64,000 bases of DNA, taken from positions 1-64,000 of the forward strand of contig NZ_JAGHRJ010000010.1 of the NCBI RefSeq assembly GCF_017743865.1, in the 5' to 3' direction. Origin of the DNA: Labrenzia sp. R4_2 (lineage in GTDB: Bacteria > Pseudomonadota > Alphaproteobacteria > Rhizobiales > Stappiaceae). A program made the position numbers and the translations under genes. Below are positions 1 through 9,318 of this stretch, in pieces. Numbering within the stretch: position 1 is the first letter of the stretch; each line of letters begins with the position of its first letter. The notes under the pieces were generated by a model. That model was not told the DNA's origin. It worked only from the letters and a program-made list of their open reading frames with translations, and ran no database searches.

Positions 1-531
1 GCCCTCCCCCGCCCGGCCCTCACGCCACCCGCCCCGCGTTCAGCCCGCGGATCGCGCCCTTCCGGGGAGTGTTGGCAGGGCTGCGACTCGCTTCCGCGCC
101 CGAACGGCTTCCGCCCGAGGCATCTCTCGTCGAACTGGCCGGTTTCCTGCACGACTTTACCACCGGCAACGAGGCTCTTGTTCCGCTTGTAGCCGCGCTT
201 GACCGGCTTGCCTGCGATCGGCACGGCGCCTACAAGCGCTCGCAGCGAGAGGCGCAGCATCCGGATGGCAACGGGCATGTCGCGCCGCCGGCTAGCCGCA
301 ACCCGTCGATTCCGGCATCTACTGGGTGGGCTTGCCAACCACGCACAGCCCCTGGGTGAATTGGCGCTCGACACCGGCTATTACGACCAGTCGCACATGT
401 CGACCGCCTGCCGCGCCTTCGCCGGGAAACCCCCCGGCGCGATTCGCCTTCAGGCAGCAGCACCATCCGGTGGCCGTTTTTTCCAAGATAACAGGTTGAA
501 TAGCCGGTTAAGACTGATCATCGATCGCTGA
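1..531 (+). pseudogene. AraC-family regulator remnant
   Basis: The last ~60 residues read as the second half of an AraC-type helix-turn-helix domain: LGELALDTGYYDQSHMSTAC followed by an FAGKPPGAIR tail, the usual AraC/XylS signature. The upstream part (69-359) lies in another frame and reads like the linker and first part of such a protein, so at least one frameshift falls near 220-240. No complete start is visible and the gene may begin before the window. It would have been a DNA-binding regulator, perhaps of the adjacent thioesterase or catabolic genes. It is almost certainly inactive as read. Confidence 0.5.
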
Positions 532-553
532 AAAAGGGAGTGCAAGACAGTCT

Positions 554-1009
554 ATGCCGGAATTCGAACCGAAGAATCCTGACTATGACGCGCGCGTGCG
601 CGACAGTTTCGAGCGCCAGAAGGTGATGCATACGCTGGGGATCGGTATTGCCGGACTCTCGCCCGGTCGTATCGTGCTGGAGATGGTGCATAATGATGCC
701 TTGACTCAACAGCACGGTTTTCTGCACGCCGGGATCGTGTCGACCGCGCTCGACAGTGCCTGCGGCTATGCGGCCTTCTCTCTGATGCCCGCCGAGGCTG
801 CGGTGCTGACCGTGGAATTCAAGATCAACCTGCTCAACCCGGCGGACGGCGAGCGGTTTCGATTCGTCGCGGATGTGGTCAAACCGGGGCGCACCCTGAC
901 GATCTGCGAGGCGCGCGCCTTTGCGGTGAAGGGCGGGGACGAAAGGCTCGTCGCCGCGATGACCGGAACGCTGATGGCCCTTGTCGGGCGGACGGGCGTG
1001 GCCGGATAA
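554..1009 (+). CDS. PaaI-family hotdog thioesterase
   Basis: A 151-residue single-domain hotdog-fold protein. The segment QHGFLHAGIVSTALDSACGY matches the HGG/H-(x)-G helix motif of PaaI/YbgC-type acyl-CoA thioesterases, followed by the usual strand pattern (VLTVEFKINLLNPA). Family members hydrolyse acyl- or aryl-CoA esters in the cytoplasm, often to release CoA trapped on dead-end intermediates. It sits alone, convergent to the acyl-CoA synthetase next door, which fits a salvage role for this catabolic cluster. No strong ribosome-binding site lies directly before the ATG; the GGGAG upstream is rather distant. The substrate cannot be told from sequence. Confidence 0.85.
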   Translation: MPEFEPKNPDYDARVRDSFERQKVMHTLGIGIAGLSPGRIVLEMVHNDALTQQHGFLHAGIVSTALDSACGYAAFSLMPAEAAVLTVEFKINLLNPADGERFRFVADVVKPGRTLTICEARAFAVKGGDERLVAAMTGTLMALVGRTGVAG

Positions 1010-1090
1010 GGCTGCAAGCCGCTTGGTCGGTTGACGGCCGGCCGCTCGGGTGCTCGGAGCTTCAACTCCGGTCCTCCCGCCGGCGGCCTC

Positions 1091-2614
1091 TCAATTCGTC
1101 AACCGGCTTTCCAGGATGTGCCGCTGAATCTTGCCGCTGGTCGATCTGGGAAAGTCCTCGAATGCGATGAACTGGAACTCGCGCGGGCGCTTGTAGCCCG
1201 CCAGCTTCTCGCGGCATAACTGAATCAACTCCTCGGCGCCCGGCCCGTCGTTGCCGCATGCGACAAAGGCAACGGGGCTTTCACCCCATTTCGCATCGAA
1301 CGCCCGCACAACCGCTGCATCGACCACACCCGGATGCGCAAGCAGTACACGCTCGATTTCAGCTGGATAGACGTTCTCGCCGCCGGTCTTGATCAGGTAT
1401 TTCACCCGGTCCACGAAATCGATTGTACCATCGCGGTTGCGGCGGAACAGATCGCCCATATGAAAGAACCCGTTGCGAAAGTCGCGGACGTTGGTGTCGT
1501 CGGCATTCCAGTATCCCGAAAACAGGGTCGGTCCACGCAACGCCATTTCGCCGGGCGATCCGATCGGGACGTCGCGATCCTCGGGATCCACCAGCCGAAC
1601 CTCACAAAAGGCGCTGATCCGTTTGGACAATGTCTCGGGCGCGACACCGGGGGCGATCAGATCGGCGGTGCCCGGCGGCAGACCGGTTTCCGTGGCTCCG
1701 AAGGAATTCAGATAGGGCGCACCAAGAAGACTCGTCAGTTCCGCGATCTGGTGCGGCGGCACCAGATCGGCCATCGCGCCGCAGACCTTGATCCCTTTCA
1801 ACGGCAGTGGATTGGCGCGCCGTTCGGCGATGAAGGCTTCAAGCGCCCCGGGCATCATCACGAACCAGCCAATCCTGTGGCGCGACAGCGCCTCATTCAT
1901 GACCGAGGGCTGCAGTCCATCCACCATCACCACGGTCCCGCCACGCAGAAGCGTCGCCAGCGCATGATCGGTCGATGCCATGTGAAACATTGGCGCCCAT
2001 GCGATGAAACCGTCATCGGGATCCAGCGCAAGCTGCGCCGCAAAGGCCATGGCGCGCGCGATATGGGCACGGTGGCTGATAAGAGCGCCTTTTGGCAACC
2101 CGGTCGTTCCCGAGGTGTAGAGTATCGTGAGGCCAGCCTCGGGATCATCCACCAGCGTGCCGGTGCGCGGGTCGGGGTTCGCCGAGGCCAGCGACTGCTC
2201 CCATTCGGGTCCGATCTCCAGGCCGGGCAGATCCGACGCTACGCGGAAGGCATCACGCAACTCGGGTTCGACCACGGCCAGCACCGGTTCGACCAATTCG
2301 ATGCAATGCTTCAATTCGGGCGCGGCCAGCCGCCAGTTCAGGCAGGCGACAATGGCGCCGATTCCCGCCGCCGCAAGTTCCAGCTCAAGATACTCGACGC
2401 GGTTATGCGACAGGATGGCGATCCTGTCGCCGGGCGCCACCCCTCGCGACAGAAGCACCGACGCCAAGCGATCCACACGGTCGAGCAGTTCGCCATAGCT
2501 GCGGCGGGTCTCGCCATCCTCGACCGCAAGCGCGCCGTCCCTCCCCACTGCGCAGCAGGTGCGGAAGACCGAGTACAGATCAGCGCGGCCCGCGCGCAGT
2601 ACCTCAGGCAGCAT
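1091..2614 (-). CDS. Acyl-CoA synthetase (AMP-forming)
   Basis: An ANL-superfamily adenylate-forming ligase of about 507 residues that activates a carboxylic acid to its CoA thioester with ATP. Visible motifs are the P-loop-like ILYTSGTTGLPKGALISH, the GYWN and GDLF elements of the hinge region, GGENVYPAEIERVL, and the C-terminal PRSTSGKIQRHIL with the catalytic lysine. I chose the start at 2614 because GGAGG lies six bases before it; an ATG 12 bases further upstream is in frame. It lies 27 bases after the dienoyl-CoA reductase-like gene, so the two form one leftward operon. Chain length or aromatic specificity is not readable. Confidence 0.9.
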   Translation of the reverse strand: MLPEVLRAGRADLYSVFRTCCAVGRDGALAVEDGETRRSYGELLDRVDRLASVLLSRGVAPGDRIAILSHNRVEYLELELAAAGIGAIVACLNWRLAAPELKHCIELVEPVLAVVEPELRDAFRVASDLPGLEIGPEWEQSLASANPDPRTGTLVDDPEAGLTILYTSGTTGLPKGALISHRAHIARAMAFAAQLALDPDDGFIAWAPMFHMASTDHALATLLRGGTVVMVDGLQPSVMNEALSRHRIGWFVMMPGALEAFIAERRANPLPLKGIKVCGAMADLVPPHQIAELTSLLGAPYLNSFGATETGLPPGTADLIAPGVAPETLSKRISAFCEVRLVDPEDRDVPIGSPGEMALRGPTLFSGYWNADDTNVRDFRNGFFHMGDLFRRNRDGTIDFVDRVKYLIKTGGENVYPAEIERVLLAHPGVVDAAVVRAFDAKWGESPVAFVACGNDGPGAEELIQLCREKLAGYKRPREFQFIAFEDFPRSTSGKIQRHILESRLTN

Positions 2615-2641
2615 CGCATCCTCCATTGTTACGGTGCCATC

Positions 2642-4678
2642 TCAGAAACTTTGAGCCAAGCGCACCCCTTCATCAATGGCGCGCAATGCATCGAGTTCGG
2701 CGGCTTCCTTGGCCCCGCCGATCATTGTGACCGCAACGCCGCGCGATGCAAGCTCGTCGGCCAAGCTCCGCTCGGGTTCCTGGCCAGTGCACAATATGAT
2801 GGTATCGGCGGCAATGACCCTTGGCTTGCCGTCCAAAAGGATATGCAGCCCGTCGTCGTCGATGCTGTCATAGACCACGCCGCACAAGGCCTCCACTCCA
2901 TGCTTGCGCAGGGCGTTGCGCAGGATCCATCCCGTCGAGACGCCGAGCCCTGCACCGGGCTTCGAAGTCTTTCTCTGGAGCATGACAACTCTACGCCGCG
3001 AGGGTTTTGGCGCCAATGGATCGCTTACCAAGGAGCCCGGTGCGGCGAATTCCGGATCGACGCCCCATGTCGAGCAGAATGTTCCGGTATTGTGGACCTC
3101 GGCTGGCTCGGTCACGAGGAACTCGGCCACGTCGTGCCCGATCCCGCCCGCGCCCATCACCGCAACAGTCTCGCCTGCGACGCGCGCGCCAGAGAGAATC
3201 TCGGCGTAGGTTGCGACACTGGGATGGTCTATGCCCGGCAGATCGGGAATGCGCGGGACCACCCCGGTCGCGATCACCACATGATCGAAACCCTCCAAAT
3301 CATCGGCTTGCGCCCGCTGTCCCAGCCGCAGCTTTGCTCCGTGCTTTCTCATCTGACCAGCATAATAACGAAGGGTTTCGTTGAACTCGTCCTTACCCGG
3401 CGCCGCGCGCGCCAGGTTCAGTTGACCGCCAAGTTCGTCCGTAGCTTCGAAAAGCGTGACGTCATGGCTAAGCCGCGCCGCTTCGGCCGCCGCCGCCATT
3501 CCCGCGGCCCCGCCGCCGACAACCGCCACCTTCCTCGGCAATTCCGCAGGCGTGTCCCGGTATTCCGTTTCGCGCCCGGCTCGTGGATTGACGAGGCACC
3601 CGACCGGTCGGTCGGAGAATATGAAATCGAGACAGGCTTGGTTGCATGCAATGCAGGTATTGATTTCCTCGGCGCGGCCTTCGCGCACCTTCTTCACGAA
3701 ATGCGGATCCGCAAGGAACGGCCGAGCCATCGAGACCATATCAGCCTCACCGGAAACAATAATATCCTCCGCGATATCGGGAGTGTTGATGCGGTTCGAG
3801 GCCACTACCGGAATTGAAACCGCGGCCTTCACGTTGGCTGCGGCCTTTCGCCAGGCCCCCCGTGGCACGGGATAGGCTATGGTCGGTACACGCGCTTCGT
3901 GCCAGCCGATACCGGTGTTCAGAATGTCGGCTCCTGCCTTCTCGATCTTCTGTGCCAGCGCCGCGATCTCCTCGGTCGGTGCCCCCTCTTCGATCAGGTC
4001 CGCGGCAGAGATCCGGTAGATGATAAGGAAATCCCGCCCGCAGGCCGCGCGAACGGCGCGCACGATCTCGACCGGAAAGCGATGCCGGTTCTCGACGCTT
4101 CCGCCCCAGTCATCCTCGCGCTTGTTCGTGTGCGTGACGGTGAACTCGTTGATGAGATAACCCTCGGAGCCCATGATCTCGACACCGTCGAATCCGGCAG
4201 CTTGCGCATTGGCAGCGGCTTCGGCGAAATCCAAGATTGTACGGCGAATATCTGCATCACTCATCTCGCGCGGCGTGTACCGATTGATCGGCGCGCGAAT
4301 CGGCGACGGAGCAACGCAATCTTCAATCTTTGCATATCGGCCGGCATGAAGAAGCTGCGCACAGATCAGGCTACCTTCGGCCTGGACTGCTTCGCAGATG
4401 GGACGCAGTTTCAGCGCCTCGTCCCGATCATCGATACGCGGACCGTCGGGATCAAATATTCCATCGGCATTGGGCGAAAAACCACCCGTGACCAAAATCG
4501 CCGCCTCGCCACGGGCCCGCTCCGCATAAAAGGCAATCTGCCTGGCGATACCATCAGGTTCGGTTTCAAGGCGCGTATGCATCGAGCCCATTATCACGCG
4601 ATTGCGCAACGTCCTGCCGCCCGCGCTGATTGGTGAAAGCAGCGCCCCGTAACCCGTTTCATCCAAAGACTTCATCAT
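2642..4678 (-). CDS. 2,4-dienoyl-CoA reductase-like NADH:flavin oxidoreductase
   Basis: A 678-residue two-part flavoenzyme. The N-terminal half is an Old-Yellow-Enzyme TIM barrel (FMN): LINEF and the WGG..ENR block are present. The middle carries the 4Fe-4S motif C-x2-C-x3-C-x11-C (CIACNQACLDFIFSDRPVGC). The C-terminal half has two dinucleotide folds (VAVVGGGAAGMAAA for FAD, VAVMGAGGIGHDVAEF for NAD(P)H). This is the architecture of bacterial FadH, which reduces 2,4-dienoyl-CoA, and of trimethylamine dehydrogenase relatives. The start was chosen because AAAGGAGGGG sits just before the ATGATG. First gene of the leftward operon, divergent from the acyl-CoA dehydrogenase operon. In this context it would remove double bonds from unsaturated acyl-CoA. 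Confidence 0.88.
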   Translation of the reverse strand: MMKSLDETGYGALLSPISAGGRTLRNRVIMGSMHTRLETEPDGIARQIAFYAERARGEAAILVTGGFSPNADGIFDPDGPRIDDRDEALKLRPICEAVQAEGSLICAQLLHAGRYAKIEDCVAPSPIRAPINRYTPREMSDADIRRTILDFAEAAANAQAAGFDGVEIMGSEGYLINEFTVTHTNKREDDWGGSVENRHRFPVEIVRAVRAACGRDFLIIYRISAADLIEEGAPTEEIAALAQKIEKAGADILNTGIGWHEARVPTIAYPVPRGAWRKAAANVKAAVSIPVVASNRINTPDIAEDIIVSGEADMVSMARPFLADPHFVKKVREGRAEEINTCIACNQACLDFIFSDRPVGCLVNPRAGRETEYRDTPAELPRKVAVVGGGAAGMAAAAEAARLSHDVTLFEATDELGGQLNLARAAPGKDEFNETLRYYAGQMRKHGAKLRLGQRAQADDLEGFDHVVIATGVVPRIPDLPGIDHPSVATYAEILSGARVAGETVAVMGAGGIGHDVAEFLVTEPAEVHNTGTFCSTWGVDPEFAAPGSLVSDPLAPKPSRRRVVMLQRKTSKPGAGLGVSTGWILRNALRKHGVEALCGVVYDSIDDDGLHILLDGKPRVIAADTIILCTGQEPERSLADELASRGVAVTMIGGAKEAAELDALRAIDEGVRLAQSF

Positions 4679-4714
4679 GCTCCCCTCCTTTGAAAACACC
4701 TCTTGCGCTGCATT

Positions 4715-4728
4715 CTAACGTTTGTTAG
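4715..4728. promoter_or_regulatory. Palindromic operator candidate
   Basis: CTAACGTTTGTTAG has perfect 5-bp arms and lies in the middle of the only divergent intergenic region of the catabolic cluster (about 90 bp between the two start codons). Such short AT-rich dyads are typical of TetR- or MerR-type regulators of fatty-acid and branched-chain CoA catabolism. No intact regulator gene of those types is near it, so the cognate protein would be encoded elsewhere. Confidence 0.45.
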
Positions 4729-4771
4729 ATTTTTTTAAAGAGGAATTTACCGCAATGGGAGGGCGGAGGAA

Positions 4772-5953
4772 ATGCAGTTTCAGCCTACAGAGGACCAACA
4801 AGCGTTCCGCGAGACGGCGAAACGCTTTGCCACCGAAAAGCTGGCCCCCAGCTATCAGGAGCGGGCCGCCAAGCACGAATTCGACCGTGACCTGATCAGG
4901 GAAATGGGGGCGCTCGGCCTGATCGGCCCCGACCTACCCGAGGAATTCGGCGGTTTGGGCGAAAGCTCTGTCACGTCGGGGCTGATCGTCGAAGAGATCG
5001 CCTATGCCGATTTCAACGCAAGTTACGTGCAGCTTCTGGGATCGCTCATGGGCGGCATGGTCGCCAAGCACGCCTCGCGCGACATCGCGTCGGAATGGGT
5101 GCCCAAGGTGGTTGCGGGTGATGCCGTCATTGGTCTGGGCCTGACCGAGCCGCGCGGCGGTTCGGATGCGGCGAACCTGATTCTGAAGGCCGAAAAATCC
5201 GGAAACGGCTGGCGGCTGAACGGTGAAAAGACCTCCATGAGTTTTGCCAGCCAGGCCGATGCGGCGGTAGTCTTTGCCCGTACCGGCGATCCCAACGGCG
5301 GTTCGCGCGGGGTCAGCGCCTTCTTCGTCGACCTGAACCAGCCCGGTATCAAGCGCACGCATTTCGACGATATCGGCACCAAGCCCGTCGGGCGTGGATC
5401 GGTGTTCTTCGACGATGTCTTCGTGCCGGCCGAAAACATGATGGCCGAGCAGGACCGCGCCTTTGGCACGATCATGGCGGGGTTCGACTATTCCCGCGCC
5501 TTGATCGGGCTGGAATGTCTGGGTGCCGCGCAGGCGTCGGTGGATGAAACCTGGGCCTATGTGCAGGAACGCGAAGCCTTCGGGGCACCCATCGTGCAAT
5601 ATCAGGGCGTCAGCTTTCCGCTGGCCGAGGCGGAAACACATCTGACCATGATGCGCCAGCTTTGCTACTACACGCTGGACCTGCGGGACCGCGGCCTGCC
5701 CCACACCTCCGAGGCGGCCATGTGCAAATGGTATCTGCCCAAAACCGCCTGCGAAATCCTGCACCAGTGCCTGATCCTGCACGGACATTACGGGTACACC
5801 ACCGACCTGCCCCACCACCAGCGCTACAACGATGTGCTTGGTCTGCAGATCGGCGACGGCACCGCACAGATCCAGAAGCTAGTGATCGCCCGCGAAAAGG
5901 TCGGGCGGATGGCGCTGCAGTATGACAAGAAGGCGAAGGGAGCCGCGAAATGA
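4772..5953 (+). CDS. Acyl-CoA dehydrogenase 1
   Basis: A complete 393-residue FAD-dependent acyl-CoA dehydrogenase that introduces a 2,3-double bond into an acyl-CoA and passes electrons to ETF. The N-terminal helical domain, the middle strand domain with GLGLTEPRGGSDAANL, and the C-terminal helical domain are all present. The usual C-terminal catalytic-base motif (EGT..QIQ) reads GDGTAQIQKLVIARE, with Asp where Glu is common. GGGAGGGCGGAGG precedes the ATG. First gene of the rightward operon; its stop overlaps the next start by four bases. The Asp may mean that the base is elsewhere, or a different substrate class. Confidence 0.92.
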   Translation: MQFQPTEDQQAFRETAKRFATEKLAPSYQERAAKHEFDRDLIREMGALGLIGPDLPEEFGGLGESSVTSGLIVEEIAYADFNASYVQLLGSLMGGMVAKHASRDIASEWVPKVVAGDAVIGLGLTEPRGGSDAANLILKAEKSGNGWRLNGEKTSMSFASQADAAVVFARTGDPNGGSRGVSAFFVDLNQPGIKRTHFDDIGTKPVGRGSVFFDDVFVPAENMMAEQDRAFGTIMAGFDYSRALIGLECLGAAQASVDETWAYVQEREAFGAPIVQYQGVSFPLAEAETHLTMMRQLCYYTLDLRDRGLPHTSEAAMCKWYLPKTACEILHQCLILHGHYGYTTDLPHHQRYNDVLGLQIGDGTAQIQKLVIAREKVGRMALQYDKKAKGAAK

Positions 5954-6729
5954 GTGACCCCATCGTCGTCACTTCCGAGGGCAACACCGGCATCATCGAA
6001 CTGGCCCGCCCCGAGAAATTCAATTGCCTGTCACTTGAGGTGCATGAGCGCATATCTGCCGCGCGTGCGGAATTTGAGGCGAACCCGGCTATTCGGGCGA
6101 TCCTCATCCGGGCGCAAGGCAAGCACTTTTGCACCGGTGCCGATCTGGTGGAAGTGAAAGGTAAACTGAACGATCCCGCCGCGCTGGATCATTTCATCGC
6201 CTTCGGCATGAACAACCTGCGCGCGCTCGAAACCTCCTCCCTCCCAGTCGTCGTGGCGGTGCAGGGGTTGTGTCTGGCCGGCGGGATCGAACTGATGCTG
6301 TCCTGTGACGTGTGTTTCGCCGCCGAGACCGCCCAATTCGGCGATCAGCACGCGCAGTTCGGCCTGATCCCCGGCTGGGGCGGGTCACAGCGGCTGACGC
6401 GTCTGATGGGCCTGCGCCGTGCGCTGGATCTGATGTTCTCGGCCCGCTGGCTCAAGGCGGACGAGGCCAAGGATGTCGGCCTGGTCAACTACATCGTGCC
6501 GGATGCGGATCTGCATCAGGCCGCGCTGGAATACTGCCAGAAGATCGCCACCCGCTCGCGTCCAGGTATCGCCGATATGAAGCGGCTGGCACGCGAAGGC
6601 GCGGATCTCGGCATCGACCAGCAAATGCGGCTGGAGCGTGACGCCGCCGTGCGCGCGTTGCCCAGCGTTGACGTTGCCGAGGGGCTCGACGCGTTCGAGA
6701 ACCGGCGCGCGCCCGAATTCAAGGCCTAA
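5950..6729 (+). CDS. Enoyl-CoA hydratase/isomerase family protein
   Basis: A crotonase-fold protein of 259 residues. The oxyanion-hole segment (KHFCTGADL) and the first active-site glutamate (AGGIELMLSCD) are present. The second glutamate position of classical hydratases (PE before the GL-P-G loop) reads DQH in FGDQHAQFGLIPGWGG, so a Glu-to-His change is visible. It could hydrate a branched enoyl-CoA such as a 3-methylglutaconyl-type ester, or act as a related lyase/hydrolase of the superfamily. Its start overlaps the preceding dehydrogenase stop (ATGA), so the two are translationally coupled. Compared with the liu and atu operons it holds the LiuC/AtuE place. Confidence 0.85.
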   Translation: MSDPIVVTSEGNTGIIELARPEKFNCLSLEVHERISAARAEFEANPAIRAILIRAQGKHFCTGADLVEVKGKLNDPAALDHFIAFGMNNLRALETSSLPVVVAVQGLCLAGGIELMLSCDVCFAAETAQFGDQHAQFGLIPGWGGSQRLTRLMGLRRALDLMFSARWLKADEAKDVGLVNYIVPDADLHQAALEYCQKIATRSRPGIADMKRLAREGADLGIDQQMRLERDAAVRALPSVDVAEGLDAFENRRAPEFKA

Positions 6730-6739
6730 GGAAGAGACT

Positions 6740-7900
6740 ATGGACTTCACTTTAAACGACGAACAGCGCCAGATTTACGAATACGGCGGCCAGTTGGCGC
6801 AGAAATACGACAATGCCTATTGGCTGGACCACGCGCGCAGGCACGAGTTCCCGCAGGAGATGTTCAAGCAGATTGCCGATGACGGCTTCCTGGGTATCAT
6901 GGTGCCCGAGAAATACGGCGGCGCGGGCCTTGGCATGACCGAAATGGCCTTGTTCATGGAGGGCACCGCGAACCACGGCATTCCGCTTCTGATGATGGTG
7001 GTCGGGCCGACCATGTCGTTGGCCCATATCGCCAGCCACGGGAGCGAATTCCACAAGAAAGAGCTGCTGCCGGCGGCCTGCCGCGGCGATATCCAGTTCT
7101 GTTTCGCGATCACCGAACCGGGGGCCGGGTCGAACACGATGAAGGCCACCACGCTGGCCAAGCGCCGGGGCAACCGGTTCAGCCTGTCAGGCGAAAAGAC
7201 CTTTATCACTGGGGCCGAGGTCTCGGACTATTGCCTGGTCGTGGCGCGGACCAAGCCGCATACCGAGGTCAGTCGCAAGACCGACGGCTTTACCCTGTTC
7301 GCCGTGGATCTGAAGAAAAAAGGTGTCGAAAAGCAGCGGGTGAAGATCTCGATCCCCCTGCCGGAGGAACAGTGGACGCTGTTCTTCGACGAGGTGGACC
7401 TGGGCCCGGAGGATGTGGTCGGCGAGGTCGACGAGGGCTTCTCGATCCTGTTCGACAGCCTCAACCCCGAACGCATCATCCTGGCCGCCCTGTGCTGCGG
7501 TATCGGGCGTTTCGCGCTGAACAAGGGGGTGAGCTACGCGTCCGAGCGCAATGTCTTTGGTCAGCCCATTGGCGCGCACCAAGGGGTGCAGCACCCGATG
7601 GCCAAGGCGCATACAGCGGTCGAGATGGCCAGCCTGATGACCCGCCGCGCGGCATGGGAGTTCGATAACAAGCTGCCGGCGGGGGCGTCGTCGAACATGG
7701 CGAAATACGCCGCCGCCGAGGCCGGGATCGAAGCGGTGGATGCCGCGCTTCAGGCGCATGGCGGATCGGGTTTCACCGAAGACACGGGGCTCTACGAGAT
7801 GTACCCGCTGGTGCGTCTGCTGCGCACGGCGCCGGTGAACCGCGAACTGTGCCTGAGCTTCATCGGTGAAAAGGTCATGGGCATGCCGCGGTCTTATTGA
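6740..7900 (+). CDS. Acyl-CoA dehydrogenase 2
   Basis: A 386-residue acyl-CoA dehydrogenase of the normal three-domain layout. The FAD/substrate loop reads FAITEPGAGSNTMK, followed by GEKTFITGA, and the tail ends FIGEKVMGMPRSY. The common C-terminal catalytic Glu motif is replaced by TAPVNREL, which resembles the third dehydrogenase of this operon (PISTNL), so these two form a subgroup distinct from dehydrogenase 1. The start follows AAGGAAGAG at normal spacing, 10 bases after the crotonase stop. It probably oxidises a second intermediate of the same pathway. Substrate unknown. Confidence 0.9.
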   Translation: MDFTLNDEQRQIYEYGGQLAQKYDNAYWLDHARRHEFPQEMFKQIADDGFLGIMVPEKYGGAGLGMTEMALFMEGTANHGIPLLMMVVGPTMSLAHIASHGSEFHKKELLPAACRGDIQFCFAITEPGAGSNTMKATTLAKRRGNRFSLSGEKTFITGAEVSDYCLVVARTKPHTEVSRKTDGFTLFAVDLKKKGVEKQRVKISIPLPEEQWTLFFDEVDLGPEDVVGEVDEGFSILFDSLNPERIILAALCCGIGRFALNKGVSYASERNVFGQPIGAHQGVQHPMAKAHTAVEMASLMTRRAAWEFDNKLPAGASSNMAKYAAAEAGIEAVDAALQAHGGSGFTEDTGLYEMYPLVRLLRTAPVNRELCLSFIGEKVMGMPRSY

Positions 7901-7926
7901 TCGCGCTGCACGTCACGGAGGATGAC

Positions 7927-9318
7927 ATGCAATTTGGAATGCGCTTCCGGCGGGAGGACGCCGCCGACAAGTTGAATGATCGTTTCTGGCACGAGATCGA
8001 GGGTAAGCCCCTGGACGAGGTCCGCCGCATTCAGGAAGAGCGGCTGCGCGATCAGATGGCCTATCTCAGGGCGAACTCGACCTTCTATCAGGAAAAGTTC
8101 GCCGCAGCCGGTGTGGAATTCGACGATATTCGTACCATCGAAGACCTGCGGAAGCTGCCCTATACCTACAAGACCGAGATCCGCGAGAGCCTTGCCGCCG
8201 AGCCGCCGTTCGGCAAACACCGCGCCGCGCCAATGTCCGAGATCGTCCAGATGCAGGCCTCGTCGGGCACGACGGGCAGCCCCTCTTATGTGGCCCTGAC
8301 CGAAGCCGACGCCGAGATGTGGCACGAGATGACAGCGCGCTGTTTCTTTGCCAACGGCGTTCGGCCCGGCGACATGGTGCTGCATGCGTTTTCGCTGGCC
8401 AAGGGCTTTGTCGGCGGTATCCCGGTGATGCAGGGGTTGCAGTACATGGGCGCGATCGATGTGCCGGTGGGGGCGGATGGCGGTGCGGACCGCCTGTTGC
8501 GCGCCTGTGCCGACACGCGCCCGCGCGGCATCGTCGGCGCGCCGAACTTCGTTCTGCACCTGGCGGAAAAGGCGCCCGAAGTGCTGGGTTGCAAGGCCAG
8601 CGAACTGGGGGTCGAACATGTGATCGTCGGCGGAGAGCCCGGCGGCGGAATTCCCGCAATCCGCGCCAAGATCGAGGCCGCCTGGGGCGCGAAATGCACG
8701 GAAATGCTGGGCGGCACCGATCTGGGCGTGACCTACTGGGCCGAATGCGAGGAGCAGTCGGGCATGCATATGGTCAACATGGACTATATCATCACCGAAT
8801 TGCTCGACCCTGACAGCGGCGAGATCATCCCTTGGGAAAAGGGGGCCGAAGGCGAGATGATCTACACCGCGATCGGCCGCCAGGCCAGCCCGCTGGTACG
8901 GTTCCGGTCTGGCGATTATATCGAAGTCATCGACACCGAATGTTCCTGTGGTCGCACCGGTGCCAAGATCCGTTGCACCGGCCGAACTGACGACATGCTG
9001 ATCGTGCGCGGGGCCAATGTATTTCCGTCGGCCATCAACAGCGTCATCACCGAGATGGTGCCGGAGACCAATGGCGTCATGCGTATCGTGGCCGATTTCG
9101 AGGGCCACACAACGCAGGGCGCGCTGACGGTGATTGTCGAACGCGGCCCCGGCCGCGATCCGGCCGACGACGCCGCCCTTAAAAAGAAGATCGAGCAGCG
9201 GCTGCGCGACTCTTTGGTCTTCAAGGCCGATGTTCACCTGGTTGCTGCCGACACTTTCGAAAAACCCGGCGCCGCCAAGGTCGCCTTTGTTCTCAGGAAA
9301 TACCCCGATCTGCCATGA
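7927..9318 (+). CDS. Phenylacetate-CoA ligase-like (PaaK family) protein
   Basis: A 463-residue member of the PaaK branch of adenylate-forming enzymes. Motifs include QASSGTTGSPSYVALTE (ATP binding), GGTDLG, VRFRSGDYIEV and GRTDDMLIVRGANVFPSAI, plus a CSCGRTG cysteine cluster often seen in this family. PaaK enzymes make phenylacetyl-CoA or other aryl/alkyl-CoA thioesters in the cytoplasm. I chose the ATG preceded by ACGGAGG; an in-frame TTG 30 bases upstream is less likely. Together with the leftward synthetase it gives the cluster two CoA ligases, suggesting either two entry acids or re-activation of a free acid released mid-pathway. The stop overlaps the next start. Confidence 0.85.
   Translation: MQFGMRFRREDAADKLNDRFWHEIEGKPLDEVRRIQEERLRDQMAYLRANSTFYQEKFAAAGVEFDDIRTIEDLRKLPYTYKTEIRESLAAEPPFGKHRAAPMSEIVQMQASSGTTGSPSYVALTEADAEMWHEMTARCFFANGVRPGDMVLHAFSLAKGFVGGIPVMQGLQYMGAIDVPVGADGGADRLLRACADTRPRGIVGAPNFVLHLAEKAPEVLGCKASELGVEHVIVGGEPGGGIPAIRAKIEAAWGAKCTEMLGGTDLGVTYWAECEEQSGMHMVNMDYIITELLDPDSGEIIPWEKGAEGEMIYTAIGRQASPLVRFRSGDYIEVIDTECSCGRTGAKIRCTGRTDDMLIVRGANVFPSAINSVITEMVPETNGVMRIVADFEGHTTQGALTVIVERGPGRDPADDAALKKKIEQRLRDSLVFKADVHLVAADTFEKPGAAKVAFVLRKYPDLP

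Noticed and set aside
1334..3817. 827-codon plus-strand open frame
   Set aside because: It is antisense to the acyl-CoA synthetase and dienoyl-CoA reductase-like genes, which carry clear motifs; the plus frame has no recognisable domain.
5950..6729. BadI/MenB-type ring-cleaving hydrolase
   Set aside because: The characteristic MenB/BadI loop is not present; only general crotonase features are seen, so no anaerobic cyclohexanecarboxylate pathway is claimed.
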